A program made the position numbers and the translations under genes. The notes below the pieces were generated by a model, which made no database searches, was not told where the DNA came from, and was given only the letters and a program-made list of their open reading frames with translations. Positions 25,219 to 34,914 of a DNA stretch of 47,991 nucleotides are shown in pieces. Positions within the stretch are counted from its first letter, which is position 1; every line of letters starts with the position of its first letter. This stretch comes from an uncultured Atopobiaceae bacterium (lineage in GTDB: Bacteria > Actinomycetota > Coriobacteriia > Coriobacteriales > Atopobiaceae): assembly GCA_944322145.1 (NCBI GenBank), contig CALUNW010000014.1, forward strand, positions 1-47,991, read 5' to 3'.

Positions 25219-26484
25219 ATGGTTGAGAAACATCTGAACAAAAGCCTCCTTGACGTTGCATTCGTGGACTATCTTGCGCTTGCAGTGTTCAACTTGGCTT
25301 TGTTTTCCAGTGCTATCGATCTCTATTTCGGGTTCTCGTATGCAGACGAATTTGCGATGGGCTGCATGGTGCTTGTTGCTGGATTTCGGCTTCTGAAGGA
25401 GTACGTCAACAAGGAGTTGCATCTGCCCCTGCTCGGCATGGTCTCTACCGTGCTGCTGACATCTCTTGTGTTGATTGGGCTTATTGGCAACTTTCTCTGG
25501 GACGTTCAGGGGTACCCATTTGCGATTGTTATCGACATAGTGGCATGTATAAAGTTTCCGCTGATCGTCCTCTGCGGCCTGTATGGCTTTAATAGGTGCT
25601 CGTCTGACCTTCTGATCCTTCTTGAGGCGGAAGTTAAAATCTTGTCCATCGTAATGCTTCTGCTTGCATGCGTAAACCTTGTCTATAACTTTGGCATGGG
25701 TGGTGAGGTGCGCTACGGGCTTCGATCCTTCTTTTTTGTGAATGGTCATCCAACCGGGCTGGTTGCCATGGGTGTGGGCATGAGCCTGATTCTGCTCAGG
25801 GATCCCCGAGGCAACTTCCCGTGGATATTGGTTCTGTTGCTCGTTATTGCGTCTTCCTTGCGCTCAAAGGGCTTTGTCTATTGCCTGCTCATGCTGATCG
25901 GGCTGTTTGTCCTTAGGGGCGGAAGACGACTCAACGTCATTCACATCGCACTGTGCGTAGTCATGGGAGTGATGATCGGCTGGGATCAATATATCTCGTA
26001 TTTCACTAATGAGGGATATGCTAGAACCGAGCTCTCAAGGGCGTGCGTGGAAGTCGCGATGGACTATTTCCCTATCGGTCCGGGTTTCGCGACCTTCGGG
26101 TCAAACATTACCAGCGTGTCCCAATACTATTCGGTCTTGTATTATATGTATGACCTTTCTACCGTAGAGGGATTGATCCCGGGTAACGCTACGTTCTTGA
26201 GTGACACATTCTGGCCAATCGTGCTCGGGCAGTTTGGCTTTCTGGGGCTTGCCGTATTCATTTTTTTGATGATATGTCTATTCAAGCTGTGCTATGGCCG
26301 TGCTGGCACTCGCAGGATTGTGGCGCTCTGCTGCTTTGGATACCTGCTTATCTCTAGCACCGCAGAAAGCGCCTTCTTCCATCCTCTGGCAGTTTCTCTC
26401 GCGATTTCAATGACTCTCGTGATTGGGGAAAGGCGAGAAGATACACCAGCCGAGGCGGAGGCCGTCCAAAATATCCTGGCATGA
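25219..26484 (+). CDS. Wzy-like polysaccharide polymerase / O-antigen ligase-like membrane protein
   Basis: This 421-residue polytopic membrane protein has roughly ten or more hydrophobic segments and a large loop near residues 255-325 (ARTELSRACVEVAMDYFPIG, then GFATFGSN), the pattern of Wzy polymerases and O-antigen ligases. Wzy joins flipped repeat units into polymer on the outer membrane face. Sequence conservation in the family is low, so identification rests on topology, the periplasmic-type loop and neighbours (Wzx, Wzc-like). AT-rich relative to flanks. Confidence 0.75.
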   Translation: MVEKHLNKSLLDVAFVDYLALAVFNLALFSSAIDLYFGFSYADEFAMGCMVLVAGFRLLKEYVNKELHLPLLGMVSTVLLTSLVLIGLIGNFLWDVQGYPFAIVIDIVACIKFPLIVLCGLYGFNRCSSDLLILLEAEVKILSIVMLLLACVNLVYNFGMGGEVRYGLRSFFFVNGHPTGLVAMGVGMSLILLRDPRGNFPWILVLLLVIASSLRSKGFVYCLLMLIGLFVLRGGRRLNVIHIALCVVMGVMIGWDQYISYFTNEGYARTELSRACVEVAMDYFPIGPGFATFGSNITSVSQYYSVLYYMYDLSTVEGLIPGNATFLSDTFWPIVLGQFGFLGLAVFIFLMICLFKLCYGRAGTRRIVALCCFGYLLISSTAESAFFHPLAVSLAISMTLVIGERREDTPAEAEAVQNILA

Positions 26485-26530
26485 CTGAGATTTCCACCTT
26501 AATTTTCTGATTCCGAGCCTTGAGGTACCA

Positions 26531-27625
26531 ATGAAGATTCTGATGCTTGTTAACTGGAAAGTTAGGTGCTGCACTGAGATCCCCGCAGACTTACAGCCCC
26601 CTGACTACTTTGTCAAGGGCGTGCCATACTGGTTTTTCAGGCATTTCTCCGAGTTGCCGGAAGTCAAAGTGATGGACGTTACGTCGACTCCGATGATCGA
26701 GGAGTTCGAGCATAACGTCATCCGATTCTATGTCACCCAGGCACTGCGAGCCGCTGCCGAGCTTCGCAGGGCAGACTATGACGTGATACTGTCTCACGGC
26801 GCGCAGAGCGCAGTCGTCCTCTGCCTTCTTCGAAGGATAGTTCCGACGAAGGCGAAGCACGTGCTGTTTGACATCGGGTCCTTCGCAAGTGCGTCTGAGG
26901 GCGGACTTGCCCTCCGGCTTCTGCAATGCGCAAGCAAGTCGCTTGATGGCCTGATTTGTCATGCTTCTGGACAGCTCTCGTATTATGAGTCTTTCTTTCC
27001 CTGGCTCTCAGAGATGGCACGTTTTGTTCCGTTTGGCGCGGATGTGGATTTCTTCTCTGCGGGTTCCGACTCTGCCGTGGATACCAATGGCGGTGAGTAT
27101 CTGTGCTGTGTCGGCGCGGGCAAGCGAGATTGGCATACGCTTGTTCAAGCTTTCAAGCGCTCGAATTTGTTTCAGGAGAGGGGTCTCAAGCTCGTATTGG
27201 TTGGCTGTCCTGATCGCAGCTTCGAAGATGTCGACGGGGTGTGCTGCACCGACAGAGTCACGATTGACAGCTTGAAGGAGATTGTGCGCGGTTCGCTGTT
27301 TTGCGTGCTCCCTCTGAAGGAATATAGGTATTCGTACGGACAGATGACGCTTCTCCAATCGATGGCTTTGGGAAAGCTTGTCGTCGTCTCCGACGTCACC
27401 GGGGTTAGGGACTACTTTCAGTCGGAGGTCAACGCGATTGGGGTCCGGAGCGAGGACGTGCTGGGCTTGTCCGAAGCCCTCGTCAGGGTTGCACGCGATG
27501 AAGGCCTCAGAAGGATAATTGGCGAGAAGGCCAGGCAAAACGTCACGGAATGCTTCTCGGAACAAGTCATGGCGCGTTCAATCGAGCGATACATCCAGCA
27601 GGTCTTGGAGCGAGGCATCCAGTGA
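26531..27625 (+). CDS. Glycosyltransferase family 4-like
   Basis: This 364-residue protein shows a weak GT-B pattern: N-terminal MLVNWKVRCCTEIPADLQPP, central RADYDVILSHGAQSAVVLCL, and a C-terminal donor domain with CVGAGKRDWHTLVQAF and SYGQMTLLQSMALGKLVVVS, in which the usual E-x7-E is altered. It probably contributes another sugar to the repeat unit. A 46-nt gap precedes it, with GAGG before the ATG. Confidence 0.75.
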   Translation: MKILMLVNWKVRCCTEIPADLQPPDYFVKGVPYWFFRHFSELPEVKVMDVTSTPMIEEFEHNVIRFYVTQALRAAAELRRADYDVILSHGAQSAVVLCLLRRIVPTKAKHVLFDIGSFASASEGGLALRLLQCASKSLDGLICHASGQLSYYESFFPWLSEMARFVPFGADVDFFSAGSDSAVDTNGGEYLCCVGAGKRDWHTLVQAFKRSNLFQERGLKLVLVGCPDRSFEDVDGVCCTDRVTIDSLKEIVRGSLFCVLPLKEYRYSYGQMTLLQSMALGKLVVVSDVTGVRDYFQSEVNAIGVRSEDVLGLSEALVRVARDEGLRRIIGEKARQNVTECFSEQVMARSIERYIQQVLERGIQ

Positions 27626-27670
27626 GCTTGTTAGGGACGTGGCATGCGGCAGGGGAGGGGAGTTGAGCGA

Positions 27671-29140
27671 ATGGGCGCAGGGCTATGGATGCGCGTTGCC
27701 GGCAAGCTTCACGCGTGCGTGAGCGCCTATTCCGGGCTCTCCAAGGCCAAGCGCGCCACAATCTGGATCACGTTGTGCAGCTTCCTCCAGCGCGCGATTT
27801 CCTTCATCACCGTTCCCGTTTTCACTCGGCTGCTGAACACCGCTGAATACGGCGAGCTCAGCGTGTATACGAGCTGGCAAGCTGTGGCGATGTATGTGAT
27901 CACGCTCGGCGTCATCTACGGTGGGTTCAACAACGGCATGATGCGCTACCGGGATGACCGCGAGGGATACGCCTCTTCGGTCATGGGGCTTGTGCTCGTC
28001 ATGGGCGCCTTCTGGCTTGTGGTCGGCGCCCTCCTACAAAACAACATGGTGGAGCTGACGGGTATGCCCCTGACGCTCGTCGCCCTCATGTTTGGGGAAT
28101 CTGTCGCCAAAGCGGTGAGCGAAATATGGACGCTTCGCATGCGCTTCGACTTTGAATATCGAAAGCTTGTGGTCGTCTCCGTCTTGCAGACGGTGCTTGC
28201 CCCCCTCGTCGGAATCGTCTTTGTCCTCATGGCCTCCGACAAGGTCCTCGCACGAGTGCTGGGCTTCTTTATGGTCGAGGGGGCTCTTGCCGTCGCCCTT
28301 GCCTTTGTCCTGTTCCGTAAAGGCAAGAAGCTCTTCTGCTTTGAATATTGGAAGTACGCCCTGTTCTTCAGCATCCCGCTGCTCCCGCACTACCTCTCCG
28401 AGGTGCTGCTCTCCACGGTTGACCGCATCATGATCGATGACATGTGCAGCGCTGCTGACGCAGGCGTCTACAGCATCGCGTATTCTGCCGGAATGATCAT
28501 GATGATGTTCGTGAACTCACTCAACTCGACGGTCAACCCTTGGCTCTACCGCAGGCTTGACGCAGGGGAGTACCGCCGAGTCGATCGGACGGGGTTTGTT
28601 CTTCTTGGCCTGCTCGCAGTTGCAATTCTTGCGATGGACGGACTTGCGCCGACCATCGTTGCCATTCTCGCCCCGGGAGAGTATTCCGATGCCATGTTTC
28701 TCGTTCCCGTCATCGCAGCCAGCGTCTTCTTTACCTACCTGTATTCTTATTGCTCAAATATCGAGTTTTACTACGAGGTTCGTGGTCCCGCGATGTTCGC
28801 GTCGGTTGCGGCGGCCGTCCTTAACGTTGCGCTTAACGCTGCTTTGATTCCCACGCTTGGATATGTGGCCGCAGGCTACACGACGCTCGTGTGCTATATT
28901 GCACTCGGTGCTTTCCACTTTCTTCTCGCGCAGAGAATATCGCGAGAGAGGACAGGTTCGAACATTTTGAGCGGTGGGCGCATCTGGCTTCTTGCGTTTG
29001 GTCTGGTAGTGACATCTTCGCTTTTCTCCGTTATCTATCCTGTGCCCCTTGCACGCTTTGCCGTCACGGCGGCTCTTGTCGTGCTTTGCATCAAGAAGAG
29101 GCGTCAGATCCTCGCCAAATTGAAGGAGATGGCAACGTAA
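27671..29140 (+). CDS. Wzx-like repeat-unit flippase (MATE/PST superfamily)
   Basis: This protein of about 489 residues has twelve or more hydrophobic segments and the N-terminal signature of polysaccharide flippases (FLQRAISFITVPVFTRLLNT, AEYGELSVYTSW). It moves the undecaprenyl-diphosphate repeat unit across the membrane. I prefer ATG 27671, preceded by GGGGAG, over ATG 27644. Internal segments such as SIPLLPHYLSEVLLSTVDRI are typical. High GC returns here after the AT-rich block. Confidence 0.88.
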   Translation: MGAGLWMRVAGKLHACVSAYSGLSKAKRATIWITLCSFLQRAISFITVPVFTRLLNTAEYGELSVYTSWQAVAMYVITLGVIYGGFNNGMMRYRDDREGYASSVMGLVLVMGAFWLVVGALLQNNMVELTGMPLTLVALMFGESVAKAVSEIWTLRMRFDFEYRKLVVVSVLQTVLAPLVGIVFVLMASDKVLARVLGFFMVEGALAVALAFVLFRKGKKLFCFEYWKYALFFSIPLLPHYLSEVLLSTVDRIMIDDMCSAADAGVYSIAYSAGMIMMMFVNSLNSTVNPWLYRRLDAGEYRRVDRTGFVLLGLLAVAILAMDGLAPTIVAILAPGEYSDAMFLVPVIAASVFFTYLYSYCSNIEFYYEVRGPAMFASVAAAVLNVALNAALIPTLGYVAAGYTTLVCYIALGAFHFLLAQRISRERTGSNILSGGRIWLLAFGLVVTSSLFSVIYPVPLARFAVTAALVVLCIKKRRQILAKLKEMAT

Positions 29141-29334
29141 TTGAGGCGGCTCGGAGAGCGATGCCAAGACGCATGATAAGATATTAAGTGCAATGAAGCT
29201 GCATCTCGTGTGCAGGATGCTTGACGCTCGTTTTGGTTGTGCTACGCCAGCCGAGGCGGACGATAAGTGTTCTATATTGCAAAGGCATGCCTCGGCACGC
29301 CATATGCAGCCAAGAAGGAATTCGGAGCGGGAAT

Positions 29335-30819
29335 ATGACACTGCGTGACGTTCTCTTCATACTCAAGCGCCGGCTCTGGCTGCTTGTTCTCATTCCCGTG
29401 CTGTGTGCGGCCGCGGTGGGCTTCTACGCCTATCGATTCATGCCGGACTACTACACCGCCTACGCCACGCTGTACATCCTGGTCGACGGCAGCTCGGATG
29501 GCTCCGGCGAGGCGGCCAGCTTCTCGGGCCTCTCGTACAACATGGGCGTGAGCCAGCAAATCGCATCTGATGTCTCCGAGCTGCTCTCGAGCCGTCGCGC
29601 CCGCCTCCTCGTCCAGGACTATATGGCCTCTGACTCGCCGCTCAACTATTCCGTGAGCTCGTTTGTCGACGAAGACTCGCGCATCCTGCAGCTCTCGGTG
29701 ACCTCCTATGACCCGACGATTGTCGCGGATGTGGCAAACGCGCTCTCCAGGGTGGCGGCTGAGCTCGCGCACAACATCATGAACGTCGACAGCATCAACG
29801 TCATCGACTGGGCCATTGACCCCGTGGGTCCCAGCGGCCCCAACCGCAAGATCTACATCCTCGCCGCCGGTGCCGCGAGCCTCATCGCCACGGCGGCCGC
29901 GGCGCTCTTTGCCTCTAGGGCAGACTCCCGCGTGCGTGGGGTCCGCGACGCCGAACGGGCGACCGGCCTCTCCTCCGTGGGAAAGATCCCCACCTTCAAG
30001 ATGTCCACGAGCAACGCCGACGACGGCCGCCGTGCGCGCGACAGAAACGCACGTACCGTCGCCGACGCACGAGACGCCGTCCAGGCCGCTGTGACGAACC
30101 TGCTCTTCCTCAAGCCCGACAACCTTTCGCGCGTCATCGCTGTCTGCTCGCCAGAGGACGAGGAGGGGCGCTCCACGGTCGCGTGCCTTGCGGCGCAGAC
30201 GCTCGCCGCCTATAACAACAACGTCCTGCTCATCGAGGGCGATCTTCACAATCGCAGCCTTGCCGACCTTCTCGGCGTCCACCCGGAGCACGGCCTGGCG
30301 TCCGTCATCAATCGCGATGCCACGCTACTCGATGCGATCAGGCCCACGAAGCAGTCGAGGCTTTTCTTCCTTGACGTCGAGCCCGAGTGCACCAACGCCA
30401 CGGGCCTCTTCTCGTCGAACAACTTCAAGTACCTGCTCAAGACGCTCCGCAAGCGCTACGACTACATCATCATCGACACGCCTCCTGTGACTTCTTACGT
30501 CTATGCGGCCGTCATCGCCTCCGAGGCGGACAGCACCCTGCTAATCGCGCGCGAGGACGTCACGAGGAAAAACGCCCTGCGCGCCGGCATGAACCAGCTG
30601 CAGAAGGCGGGTGTCGAGGTCGGAGGCGTCGCCATCAACTTCGCGACTGTCACACGTGCGGATCGGCGCAAGGAGAAGAAGCGCGAGAAGAAGCGCCGCG
30701 CCAAGGAGGGCAAGACCGAGCTCGCGACGTTCGCCATGAAGGAGGACATCGTCAACGTCGACCCCACCTCGAAGCACGACAACGGTGCGAAGGGCGGGAA
30801 CCTCCCGTTCAAGGAGTAG
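29335..30819 (+). CDS. Wzc-like chain-length/tyrosine-kinase fusion with degenerate Walker A
   Basis: This 494-residue protein has an N-terminal Wzz domain between two membrane segments (VLIPVLCAAAVGFYAY, residues 17-33; IYILAAGAASLIATAAAALF, residues 173-192) and a C-terminal BY-kinase-like domain. Walker B YIIIDTPP (377-384) is intact. Walker A reads SPEDEEGRST (272-281), with Arg279 where catalytic Lys is expected. Walker A' reads LLIEGDLHN instead of the usual LIDADLR. The C-terminal tail is Lys/Arg-rich (RRKEKKREKKRRAKEG) and lacks a tyrosine cluster. It may control chain length without kinase activity. Start ATG 29335 is preferred; an in-frame TTG at 29221 would add 38 implausible residues. 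Confidence 0.83.
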   Translation: MTLRDVLFILKRRLWLLVLIPVLCAAAVGFYAYRFMPDYYTAYATLYILVDGSSDGSGEAASFSGLSYNMGVSQQIASDVSELLSSRRARLLVQDYMASDSPLNYSVSSFVDEDSRILQLSVTSYDPTIVADVANALSRVAAELAHNIMNVDSINVIDWAIDPVGPSGPNRKIYILAAGAASLIATAAAALFASRADSRVRGVRDAERATGLSSVGKIPTFKMSTSNADDGRRARDRNARTVADARDAVQAAVTNLLFLKPDNLSRVIAVCSPEDEEGRSTVACLAAQTLAAYNNNVLLIEGDLHNRSLADLLGVHPEHGLASVINRDATLLDAIRPTKQSRLFFLDVEPECTNATGLFSSNNFKYLLKTLRKRYDYIIIDTPPVTSYVYAAVIASEADSTLLIAREDVTRKNALRAGMNQLQKAGVEVGGVAINFATVTRADRRKEKKREKKRRAKEGKTELATFAMKEDIVNVDPTSKHDNGAKGGNLPFKE

Positions 30820-30828
30820 GTGCTCCCC

Positions 30829-32046
30829 ATGACGCACGAGGAGTCGTATTCCAACGAGAGGTATCTCCTGCACCTCTTTGCCCGTTCGCTCAACAGCGCA
30901 ACGCCTCGAGAGATTCCGGCCGATTGCTCTTGGGAGACGGTGTACCACCTCGCCGCGCAAAACGGTGTCCAGGGTCTTGTGTGGGAGGCTGCGAAGAAGC
31001 TCGACTCCGTCCCCGAGGAGCTGAGAAGCGCGTGGGAGAAGATGGCGACTGCCATCCTCATACGCAACGTGCAGCTCGACGCCGACCGTGTGGAGATCGT
31101 CCGCCGTCTCTCGGAGGCCGGGATCAGCTATCTCGTGCTCAAAGGGGCGGTGCTCCTGCCGTACTATCCAAGCCCCTCCATGCGCACTATGTCCGACAAC
31201 GACGTGCTCTTTGGGTATGTGGAGCCAGACCCGAGCGGCGGGTATCGCGTGCAGGGCTCAACCGAGAAAGAGCGCGCCGCCTCGCTTGAGGAGGCCGGGC
31301 AAATCGTGCGCTCCGTCATGAGTGACCTCGGCTATACGGTGCTGGAGCACAGTGGGGACGTGTGCGACATTCAGTTCTCCAAGGCCCCGTACTATCGTTA
31401 CGAGATGCACTTTGCGCTCATGGAGCAGCATCGCCCGTACTACTTCTACTTTGCCAACCCGTGGAAGCGCGCGGTTCCCGTGGGCGACGAGGAGCTCGGA
31501 AAGGGTCGGGAGTTCCGCTTTTCCGACGAGGACCAGTACGTATACATGATCGTCCATGCCTACAAGCATGAGAACATGGGCGGTGAGGGCATCAGGATTC
31601 TGGGCGACATTGCCGTGGCGCTGCGTGCGGCAGGGGAGGGCTTCGACCTCGCCTACGTGGAGGATGAGCTCTCGCGAATGGGCCTTCAGAACTTCGAGCG
31701 GTCGTTGCGCGAACTGACGCTTGCCCTCTTGGACGAGAAGGAGCTCAACATTCACCTTGAGGAGCTTGCGATGCAGTTGGTCGCATGCGGCAACGGGTCG
31801 GTCGAGCGCTTCGTGCGGGCAAAGATCGAGGAGGAGCGCGAGGCCGGCAGGTGGGGGAGGCTCGGCTATCTGCGCAAGCTCTTCTCGCCGGACTACTACT
31901 GCCCGGGTGAGCTCGAGTTCCTTGCAAACAACAAGCTGTTGCGTCCGCTCTTTCCTGTAGGAAGGCTGGTCCTCTTCATTCGCAACGCGATCTTCAGGCC
32001 GCAGAGCCAGTTGAGCAAGGTGCGAACGTTCTTCCGCGGCAAGTAA
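30829..32046 (+). CDS. Nucleotidyltransferase-like family protein
   Basis: This 405-residue protein carries the uncharacterised nucleotidyltransferase pattern SYLVLKGAVLLPYYP followed by MRTMSDNDVLF, where the D-N-D pair corresponds to metal-binding acidic residues. Members of this family occur in polysaccharide, teichoic acid and RiPP loci, and the transferred group is usually unknown. The frame also opens at GTG 30820. I prefer ATG 30829. It ends the plus-strand locus, 17 nt before the convergent beta-helix gene. Confidence 0.68.
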   Translation: MTHEESYSNERYLLHLFARSLNSATPREIPADCSWETVYHLAAQNGVQGLVWEAAKKLDSVPEELRSAWEKMATAILIRNVQLDADRVEIVRRLSEAGISYLVLKGAVLLPYYPSPSMRTMSDNDVLFGYVEPDPSGGYRVQGSTEKERAASLEEAGQIVRSVMSDLGYTVLEHSGDVCDIQFSKAPYYRYEMHFALMEQHRPYYFYFANPWKRAVPVGDEELGKGREFRFSDEDQYVYMIVHAYKHENMGGEGIRILGDIAVALRAAGEGFDLAYVEDELSRMGLQNFERSLRELTLALLDEKELNIHLEELAMQLVACGNGSVERFVRAKIEEEREAGRWGRLGYLRKLFSPDYYCPGELEFLANNKLLRPLFPVGRLVLFIRNAIFRPQSQLSKVRTFFRGK

Positions 32047-32063
32047 CTCTTCTCGCGCCGCCG

Positions 32064-34187
32064 CTATTCAAGCCCCGAGACCGACTCGTCATCGATCACG
32101 AGGTAGAGGCCGTCGTCATTGTTTCCACTCACGTCGAGGGTGTCAAAGAGCGAACTGTCGTTGCGCAGCGCGTAGACCGCTGACGTTCCGTCGGTGTCCT
32201 GGCATCCCGTGATTGAGAGCATGCGCTTGTTGGCGTCCTCTCCCTCTCCTATTCCCTCGACGACGTCGTCTGACATATTGAGCTCCGTACCGCTCATGTT
32301 GACATCGCTTACAGACACGATGCGCACATCTTGATATTCAAACATTTGTTCGTTGAAGGTTATCTTGTTACCCGTGAAGGAGACTACGTCGGGGACATCG
32401 TCGCGCCAGGCGTAGACGCTGAAGTACGAGTACTCTTCTTCGCTGACGTGGTCTTTGATGTAGTTCCTGAAGTCAGAGTTGTCGACCTTGATTGTGTTCT
32501 CGTCGACGCGCACGCACTCCCCAAACATGGCACCCATGGGAGCAGTGATGTTCACGTTGTTGTGATAGAAGCTGTCGACGCCGCGGGCGAGGTAGCCCAT
32601 CTGCGCGTTCTCATTTGCGGTGACGTTGATGGTGTTTTCCTCGACCGACATGTTCTTGGCTGTGTCGCGCTGGGTAAACACACCTCCCGTCATGTCCGGC
32701 ATCTCGGGGAAGTTTACGAGTGTGACGTCGAAGGTGTTACCGGAAATCTCGACGTTTGTCGCCTCGAAGGCAGTCATGATGTCATCAGACGCCTTGACGG
32801 TGACGTCGTTGTTCAAAAAACGTATGCCGCTGATGCCGCGCGTGTCCAATCCGAAGTTGAACACGAGGGTGCTTGGCAGGGAGATGCTGCTCTCGTCGAT
32901 GTAAAACTCGTTGTTTTCAATGAGCACGTCATCAACATATCCGAACTCAATGCCTTCCTCCGTGACCCCCTGACCAAAGATGGCCAGGGTTTCGTCGTGA
33001 CAGCTCTTCTCGACGTAGTTGTTTCTTACCACAAGTTTGCCGGTACCCTCTGCACCTCCACGAACCCAGATGCTTCCGCCATCACGCGCGTAGGTGCGAT
33101 TTACGAGGCTGCAGCTGTCAAGGATGACGTCGTACCAGTAGGTGCGCACGTCAATGTTGGTGACCTGCATCTTTTTTTCAGTGACGGCATGGTCCAATGC
33201 GGTCAGGTCGCATCCGTAGAGTTCGACGTGTTCGGCATTCGATACGCGCACGATGTTGTGCCCGACGTTGTAGGCTTCGCCGTCGGTCTTTTCGTTGCTG
33301 ACGTTCAGCTGCTGGATGTAGATATTCTCGATGGGGTCGTTGGGACTGGCGCCATTGGCTCCAAGGGCGTAGTCATTCGAGATGTCATCTGATTCCCAGA
33401 TAAAGAAGTCGTAGTAGTGCAACGTGGAATCGTTGCCCAGTATCGTGACGTCGCTGTGGCGGATGTCGAGTTGGTGGTCGAACCGGTAGTCCCCACCTTC
33501 AAAGGCGACCGTCTTGTACCCAAGGTCGAAGGCGGCCTGGATGTAGGGGTAATCATCCGTCGCGTTGTCGGCGTGGGCGCCGAGCTGGTCGACCGAGACC
33601 ATGCCGTTCTGGGGGCGGATTACGGCAACGAGCCCGTTGGCGAGGCCGAGTCGCGACATGCCGTCGGGCTCTGTCTCGCCCGTGTGTTCGACGACGTCAT
33701 AGGTCGCGCCGCCGCGTTCGGCGCCTGCGTAGAACGACGCGGTGCGGACAACGTCCCCTTCCGCGAGCTCGCCGCTTGACGTGAGTTCCTCGACCGATCC
33801 AAACTCCGCCGCGATCGCCGGCTCCTCGACGGGCTCCTCGCTCAAGATGTAGGAGTCGTCGAGGACGGTTCGCGTGCCCTCGTACTCGACGACGAGGTTG
33901 CCCTCTTCGTTGGTAGTGACGGGGACGTTGAGCTCCTTGTTAATGATGCGCTCGAGCGTGGTGATGTTGCCCTCGGCCTGCAGGGAGTATGTGTCGATGG
34001 CGTGCTGCACCGGCGAATCGGCGAAGTCCCTCTCGTGAACCTCCGGGATCATGCCTGCGTAGTACATGAACAGCGGGACGAGCACCAGCGCCGCTGCCGC
34101 AAGCCCGCACACGAGCGCGAAGTGGAACACAATCGTCGAGCGGATGCGCCTTCTGACCCTGAGCTTCTCCGGGCTGGGATCGTTCAT
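32064..34187 (-). CDS. Membrane-anchored right-handed beta-helix protein (pectate-lyase-3-like)
   Basis: This 707-residue protein has a basic N-terminus (KLRVRRRIRS) and one membrane segment near residues 19-43 (FALVCGLAAAALVLVPLFMY), then an extracellular part. From about residue 197, VSVDQLGAHADNATDDYPYI with YKTVAFEGGDYRF matches the start of the pectate-lyase-3/phage tailspike-type beta-helix. Many N-x-D/N-x-F turns follow to the end. Such folds cut or bind polysaccharide, so trimming or anchoring the polymer of the adjacent locus is plausible but unproven. I chose ATG 34187 after GGATAGGACAG; ATG 34220 is in frame. It converges on the polysaccharide locus. Confidence 0.72.
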   Translation of the reverse strand: MNDPSPEKLRVRRRIRSTIVFHFALVCGLAAAALVLVPLFMYYAGMIPEVHERDFADSPVQHAIDTYSLQAEGNITTLERIINKELNVPVTTNEEGNLVVEYEGTRTVLDDSYILSEEPVEEPAIAAEFGSVEELTSSGELAEGDVVRTASFYAGAERGGATYDVVEHTGETEPDGMSRLGLANGLVAVIRPQNGMVSVDQLGAHADNATDDYPYIQAAFDLGYKTVAFEGGDYRFDHQLDIRHSDVTILGNDSTLHYYDFFIWESDDISNDYALGANGASPNDPIENIYIQQLNVSNEKTDGEAYNVGHNIVRVSNAEHVELYGCDLTALDHAVTEKKMQVTNIDVRTYWYDVILDSCSLVNRTYARDGGSIWVRGGAEGTGKLVVRNNYVEKSCHDETLAIFGQGVTEEGIEFGYVDDVLIENNEFYIDESSISLPSTLVFNFGLDTRGISGIRFLNNDVTVKASDDIMTAFEATNVEISGNTFDVTLVNFPEMPDMTGGVFTQRDTAKNMSVEENTINVTANENAQMGYLARGVDSFYHNNVNITAPMGAMFGECVRVDENTIKVDNSDFRNYIKDHVSEEEYSYFSVYAWRDDVPDVVSFTGNKITFNEQMFEYQDVRIVSVSDVNMSGTELNMSDDVVEGIGEGEDANKRMLSITGCQDTDGTSAVYALRNDSSLFDTLDVSGNNDDGLYLVIDDESVSGLE

Positions 34188-34229
34188 CTGTCCTATCCAA
34201 ACGTCCGATGGTCCGGGCAATCCCGCTTA

Positions 34230-34528
34230 ACCGCGATTCTACGACAGTTCATGCCCTTCGTTACGGAGCTTTGTTTGAGAATTCTCATCGGTGCGCTCGT
34301 CTCCAGAACTTCAGGAGGGGATTGCAGCCGGAGATTGCCGCCGAATTACTCACGTGCAAGTTCGACGTGTTCGCGCTGCTAGGACGATTCGAGAACGCGG
34401 GTTGACTCCGAGCTGCTTGCGAAGTATAGGGTGAGGCACTGCTCGCCGGCATCATGGACGATCTGAATCGGTATCGTGCCAAGTCGCACTTTTTTGAGAC
34501 GGACGAAATGTTGGGAGAGAACCGTTGA
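34230..34528 (+). pseudogene. Degraded coding remnant upstream of acyltransferase
   Basis: No intact gene is present. From about 34450, one frame reads MDDLNRYRAKSHFFETDEML and ends in a TGA (34526-34528) that overlaps the TTG of the acyltransferase. An earlier piece, SELLAKYRVRHC, lies in another frame. This looks like the frameshifted tail of a polysaccharide gene that once preceded the acyltransferase in an operon. The family is not recognisable. Confidence 0.35.
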
Positions 34529-34914
34529 GGCTAAAAGATGTTATCAAATGTGCATTGGGTTCATTTCGCTGCCGCATAGCCGGTGTTAGTAGCGGGAAAC
34601 ACGTTCTTCTGGGACCAGACAACTATATTGCGTCCGTCGACCACTGCTTCCATGAGATCGAAGTCCCCATCATGTACCAAGGAGCTTATGAGCCCCATCG
34701 AAATGGACACGATAACTTGTCTATCGGAGATGGGTCTTGGATAGGCTGTCACTGCGCAATTATCGGAGACGTTCATATTGGTAAGCACGTGGTTATTGGA
34801 GCCAACTCTGTAGTTACGAGAGATATTCCGGACTTTTCGGTTGCAGTGGGCTGTCCTGCGCGCATTGTCAAGCGGTATGATCCCTCCAAAGGGCTATGGA
34901 CGAAGCTGGAGTAG
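34525..34914 (+). CDS. Hexapeptide-repeat acyltransferase, probably shortened
   Basis: This 129-residue protein has left-handed beta-helix hexapeptide repeats (IGDGSWIGCHCAIIGDVHIG, then KHVVIGANSVVTRDI) and the terminal VAVGCPARIVKRYD, typical of sugar O-acetyltransferases. The His in DHCF could be catalytic. Family members are usually 180-220 residues; the expected first helix coils between KHVLLGPDN and YIASVDH are largely missing. It may be a deletion remnant. It starts at TTG overlapping the upstream remnant's stop and lies in a decayed polysaccharide region, so loss of function is plausible. Confidence 0.62.
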   Translation: MRLKDVIKCALGSFRCRIAGVSSGKHVLLGPDNYIASVDHCFHEIEVPIMYQGAYEPHRNGHDNLSIGDGSWIGCHCAIIGDVHIGKHVVIGANSVVTRDIPDFSVAVGCPARIVKRYDPSKGLWTKLE

